Source: Cudoniella acicularis | Lineage: Eukaryota; Ascomycota; Leotiomycetes; Helotiales; Helotiaceae | Direction: 5' to 3' | DNA length: 36,927 nucleotides | Assembly (NCBI GenBank): GCA_013054445.1 | Contig: JAAMPI010000461.1 | Coordinates: forward strand, 1-36,927 | Part shown: positions 33,143 through 36,927 of the stretch, piece by piece | Layout of the letters: each line of letters opens with the position of its first letter | Numbering within the stretch: position 1 is the first letter of the stretch | The notes under the pieces: model-generated | Told to the model about the DNA's origin: nothing | The model's input: the letters and a program-made list of their open reading frames with translations, nothing else | The model's database searches: none | Translations under genes and position numbers: made by a program

Positions 33143-35345
33143 TTATCGTGGTAAAGGGGGACCGAAAGTGGTAAATACGTCTTTTTGACTCCCGTCGATT
33201 TCAATTCCACTGTCTCTGTCGTCTTTTCCTGGGCCACCCCAAGGAGAGGCGTCGTTTGCTGCGACGTTTGCAGCCGCTTTCATTCTTGCTTCTCGTAGCA
33301 TTTGAGCGCCAATGTCGCTCATCCCCTCATTATCGATCTCCGCTTCGAGATCTTCTACCTCATCAGGAGCTAGCACTCTTCCACCCAGTTCGACATCACT
33401 AACTCGCACGCGGTACTCAAGCGCCTTCTTCCCCTCGCTAATCAGCGCCTCTGTCCAACCCAAACAGCGTTTGAGACTCTGATTCATCTTCTGACTATCT
33501 ATAAGGAGCTGCTGATGTTTGCTCAAGTCGAGCTGTAGCCTTTTCTCGTCTCTTTGTCTGTGTCTCAAATCACTTTCAGCCATGGCTGATGGACTGAGGG
33601 ACCCATTATCAGGCGAATCTGAGTCCGACAGTTCCTCCTCTTCCTCCTCTTCTTCCTCCTCACTCATATCCGAAAGCGAGATGCCTTCACTAATGCCATC
33701 CACAGTCGAAAGAGTGCCAGTTGATTCACGTAATGAAGTTGGAGTAGCAATAGACAGCCGTCCAGACCTGCTTAGCCTCCTATACCTTCGAAGTTCAGCA
33801 GTTTGTTTCCTCATCTCCCTTTCTAATGTCCGGTTAATTGCGGCCAATGATGAATTCGTTATTTCCAGATCAAGAACTTTTCTCTCACGTCGGGCATTCG
33901 CGGCAAGTTCGTTCATCTGCTCGATGGATTGGCCAGCCTTGATAGGGCTCTGAATATCAGATCCAGAATCATCCTTCCCGTCGATTGGCTCTTCAGGCGT
34001 GGATATCAAACCAGTTGTAATAAGATTGAGAGGAGTTGACGGTGCAATGGGTTCTGTTGAACTACCACTAGATGTTTTTCTCAGAGTTGGATCTGTAGAC
34101 GAACCCATGCTTGCTGACCTTCCATGACTTGAGACTTTTGAAGCGTTATCAATACTCGACGTTCGTGAGGAAACAATGCTGTTTGCAGATTGTCCTCTAC
34201 CAGCTGCTTGTGGTCCGGGTAGTACTGGAGAGGGCAATGGTGGCGAATACCGTAATGAAGATATAGAGGCATGTTGATTGAGTTTCGAAGGGGATATTGG
34301 TCTCTGATTAGGCGATAGTGGGCCGGAATTTGTAGCCGCTATTCTAGGCGACGATACTCTTGAGGACGAGCTTATAACTGAGCTCGGTCGAGGAGGAGCA
34401 AAATGAGGGGAAGGTGATAATTGAAGGTCCGGTGTGCCATTTGCATGGAAGAATTTGGGTTGAGCCCGCTCTTCTCCCAAACTCGACCCTACTGCTGATC
34501 CACTCGAGCTTTGTGGAGGCGGCGGTATGGACTCTCCATTTGCATAAAAAAAATGTTGACGACGTTTTGGATTGTAGAGGCGGTCTCGGGGCCTGTGCAG
34601 ATTTCGCATCACTGGCAAAGAAAAACTTCGAGTCTCCATTTGAGGCAGTTGGGCTCTTCGAGTATGCTATATCTGATGCCGCCGTATTGAAGGAAACGGT
34701 TGGCCTCTTTGGCACATCTTTATCCATCCCAGATATCCCCAGCCCTGGTGTCGATATAGGACCATCGTGTATCGCCCTGGATGACTCGATTGTTGAATGA
34801 GGGGTTGGTGTGCCATTCGGAGTGCCCGTGGGAGTGGTATTCGTGATATCGACTCGAATTTTTCTCTGCCCTGATCGTGGCGTGATGTTATTGTTGAGAA
34901 ATGTAGATACCGGGGTGGAGAGATCCTCCTTGGGAGCACATGTGCTAGATGTCTGGCTCTCAGCACGCTGTCCCCTTCGTGACGATAGTGTTGAAGCTGG
35001 CGGAAGCACTGAGCCAGCTATCCGTGGAGTCAAAGGAGGTCGGTTTGAAGCCTTCGCCGAGGCACTGAGAGTTGGCATCAATGGCCGGCCATTTGTCTGC
35101 TTATCGTAAGAAGGCATCGCATTCCCGCTCTTTGCTGTCAGCGGTGCGGCGCCCTTTTGCGAGCCTCGCATCATGGCATTCTGATCGCGAGACTGCAGCG
35201 GGGTGCGTATTGGGGGTCGTGCAAGTCGGAGTCGAGTCGGGGTGTTGATGTTGGTGTTGGTGGCATTGGAGTCGTTCTCGAGATTCTTCCGATTGTTGTT
35301 TCTGGACCGAGTGCTAGCAGCACCACCCAGAATTGCTGCCCTCAT
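33143..35345 (-). CDS. Low-complexity/coiled-coil protein with repeated FF-A-N/D motifs; +1 frameshift
   Basis: From the ATG at 35345 the frame runs to a homopolymer at 34546-34553 (eight A on the plus strand, T8 in the gene) and then continues in the next frame to the stop at 33143. Total length is 2203 nt, one base too many; with T7 the product would be 733 aa without introns. The N-terminal 235 residues are basic, Ser/Pro/Thr-rich and probably disordered. Three similar motifs follow: SKFFFASDAK, then FFYANGES (at the frameshift), then PKFFHANGTPD. The C-terminal half has a Ser-rich stretch, a coiled coil (about 475-530, RKVLDLEITNSSLAAINRTL), an acidic Glu run, a second helical segment (KHQQLLIDSQKMNQSLKRCL), and RVSDVELGGRVL. 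I do not recognise the family. A scaffold role is possible but unproven. Confidence 0.72.
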
Positions 35346-36676
35346 CGCGTCGGACCAATCAGCGCATCAGCCTTCCGAGCAGGCTGTGAAGAAATAACTC
35401 AGGTCATCACTGGCACCACCTTTCCAACAAAGAACTTAGATATGTAGAGGGAAACAATTAGGGGTTAATAGTTAGATTTCACGAGCAAAATATCAGTCAG
35501 AAAAAGAATGGATTCTGTTGTTTACATGATGACCTGATTGCCCAGTGAAAGCTACCCGTTGAGTCTATAATACGTGCGGAGTATTAGGGTGAGTGAGTTG
35601 TCAACATTGGATGTGCCTGCCCTTGACATGCACGCTTTGATTGAAGTTCATGCGGTAACACAGGCGACCAAGTGAGAGGGGAGAAGCGGAGTCCAGGCGC
35701 GTCATAATGTTTCCCCTTTCCCTGCAAAACGCGCTGATCCATGGGATGTCCCTGAAGTGTGTTTATTTTCTAGAAGGTCACGTGGATGCCATGTGGGGTG
35801 ACCACCAGGTGACCATTGCCTAGGTTTTCGCAGGGTGCCGGCCGGAGATTTCTATTTCCAGCCCCACGACACCGCACAAAACATCACCTGTATCGGTGCA
35901 GAGTCCAGACAAGAACATAGTGCCCAAATTGGGTGTGCTTGTGAGGCTATTCCCAGATTCCTTTCGGCTCCAAAAATGTTAATGCCCGCCTCCAGATGCA
36001 CCTAACAACTTCCCTTCGTGAGCCTTCTCTCTGTGGCTATCTCACCACCGCCCACGAAACTTGAAATAGTTATCTTCGAACTCAATATTTTGATGTACCC
36101 AATGCTTCACAGAAGGACTGGGGCTGGCCACAGAGCGGATTTTTTTTTTGGGATTGAATCATAAGTCCCCCGGCCTTTAAGCACGCACTACCAATCTCCA
36201 AGGGAGAATATGCTGCATGCACCCCACCAGGTGGAACCAAGAATTCCTTATAAAAGTTCCTAAGAGAGTTGAGCTTGATTGACTTTACATTATTTTTGTG
36301 CATAGCGGTTATTCTCTACAATTCCTGCCTCACACACCACAACCTGTCTTCTTTCTTGTCATTCTCGCTCGTGCTATTTGTCTTCAAACTTTAAAAGGCT
36401 CTGGCGCCTAAATCTGGCGATTTGTTCCTATAGATTGTTAAATGTGATTTGATGAAGGAAACTTGGATGGGAATGTAAATGTAGAGTTGGTAGTTTCATC
36501 TTGCTGTATTTTAAAGGAGGTCAAACACCAACACCTACGGCTGCTAATGTGGTCGGCAGTTAAGTTGCCGCCCGACACATTTTCCTTCTTAACAGGAGTC
36601 CACGCCGTGAACCGCATACTACCTCAGTATTTTCAAATCAATTTGATCTTTATCGAGCCCCGCAAAAGCACATTCG
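35346..36676. other. Intergenic region upstream of two divergent genes
   Basis: No supported gene in 1.33 kb. It holds the promoters of the FF-motif gene (leftward) and of the PNP-type gene (rightward). A minus-strand open frame at 36082-36303 has no recognisable domain. A nine-T run lies near 36141-36149. Confidence 0.5.
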
Positions 36677-36927
36677 ATGGCTCTACCACTTAAAACTCAC
36701 AATGAATACACCGTGGGGTGGGTCTGTGCTCTGCCAAAAGAGCAGACCGCTGCAACGGCTATGCTAGATGAAGTGCATGCAGACCTGCAAAAGCCGCCAA
36801 ACGACTCCAATTCATATACTCTGGGGTCAATCGGCGGACACAACATCGTCATAGCTTGCCTGCCAAAAGGCAAACACGGCACCGATGCGGCGGCAAACGC
36901 TTCCACGCATATGATCGATACCTTTCC
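36677..36927 (+). CDS. PNP (nucleoside phosphorylase-like) NLR-type protein, N-terminus only
   Basis: The ATG at 36677 opens a frame of 83 codons running off the right edge. It begins MALPLKTHNEYTVGWVCALP, then AMLDEVHADL, then YTLGSIGGHNIVIACLPKGK. This is the same wording as the starts of the two other PNP proteins here (DYTVGWICPLEVEQ...NLGSINGHNVVIASL and DYTIGWICAL...ISGHNVVLVGLP). So it is the N-terminus of a PNP_UDP-type effector domain. Fungal proteins starting this way commonly continue into NACHT or another switch and then ankyrin, TPR or WD repeats, but nothing beyond the first strands is visible. No break is seen in the visible part. The overlapping minus-strand frame 36697-36906 is its shadow. 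Confidence 0.85.
   Translation, partial: MALPLKTHNEYTVGWVCALPKEQTAATAMLDEVHADLQKPPNDSNSYTLGSIGGHNIVIACLPKGKHGTDAAANASTHMIDTF

Noticed and set aside
33519..33953. Plus-strand 144-codon frame rich in Ser/Leu
   Set aside because: Antisense shadow of the acidic and coiled-coil part of the FF-motif gene.
36082..36303. Minus-strand 73-codon frame
   Set aside because: No recognisable domain or splice partners; it lies in a promoter region.
1..36927. CRISPR arrays, operons or ribosome binding sites
   Set aside because: The window is fungal nuclear DNA with introns; no regularly spaced short repeats were found.

Overview
This window comes from the nuclear genome of a filamentous ascomycete (Pezizomycotina; a Leotiomycetes-type fungus is plausible but not proven). 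The evidence is: many short spliceosomal introns (about 46-89 nt, GT-AG plus one GC-AG), a fungal squalene synthase, HET- and NACHT-domain proteins, a solo LTR, and AT-rich gene-poor stretches whose mutations look like repeat-induced point mutation (RIP: C to T / G to A).

Left half (1-21.2 kb) is an accessory, allorecognition-like region. It opens with a large HET-domain gene running off the left edge (minus). A gene-poor stretch follows, holding a possible retroelement relic, a MITE-like inverted-repeat element and a dead fructosamine-3-kinase-like gene. Next is an intact four-exon NLR-type gene: alpha/beta-hydrolase, then NACHT, then WD40-like repeats (minus). A nucleoside-phosphorylase-like (PNP) ankyrin gene (plus) has been killed by a 258-bp solo LTR with a perfect 5-bp target duplication and by two in-frame stops. 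A broken aldo/keto reductase lies between it and an intact three-exon PNP-NACHT-ankyrin gene (minus, about 1612 aa, 21 ankyrin repeats). A further PNP-type gene starts at the right edge. Five loci of the HET/STAND world in 37 kb is dense.

Right half (22.3-35.3 kb) is conserved housekeeping sequence: squalene synthase (ERG9, minus); two tail-to-tail triose-phosphate-translocator-family transporters (plus, minus), the first with a one-base frameshift in a T7 run; a nucleotide-rhamnose epimerase/reductase-like enzyme (plus); a CAJ1-type DnaJ-X co-chaperone (plus); and a low-complexity/coiled-coil protein (minus) with a one-base frameshift in a T8 run.

The housekeeping genes look independent of each other; I see no operon-like or biosynthetic-cluster logic. 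The immune-type genes share an architecture: an N-terminal effector (hydrolase or PNP), a NACHT switch, and a repeat sensor (WD40 or ankyrin). The exon joins given were made by hand from splice signals and protein-family continuity. In every intact gene the spliced length is a multiple of three; in the two frameshifted genes it is off by exactly one base.
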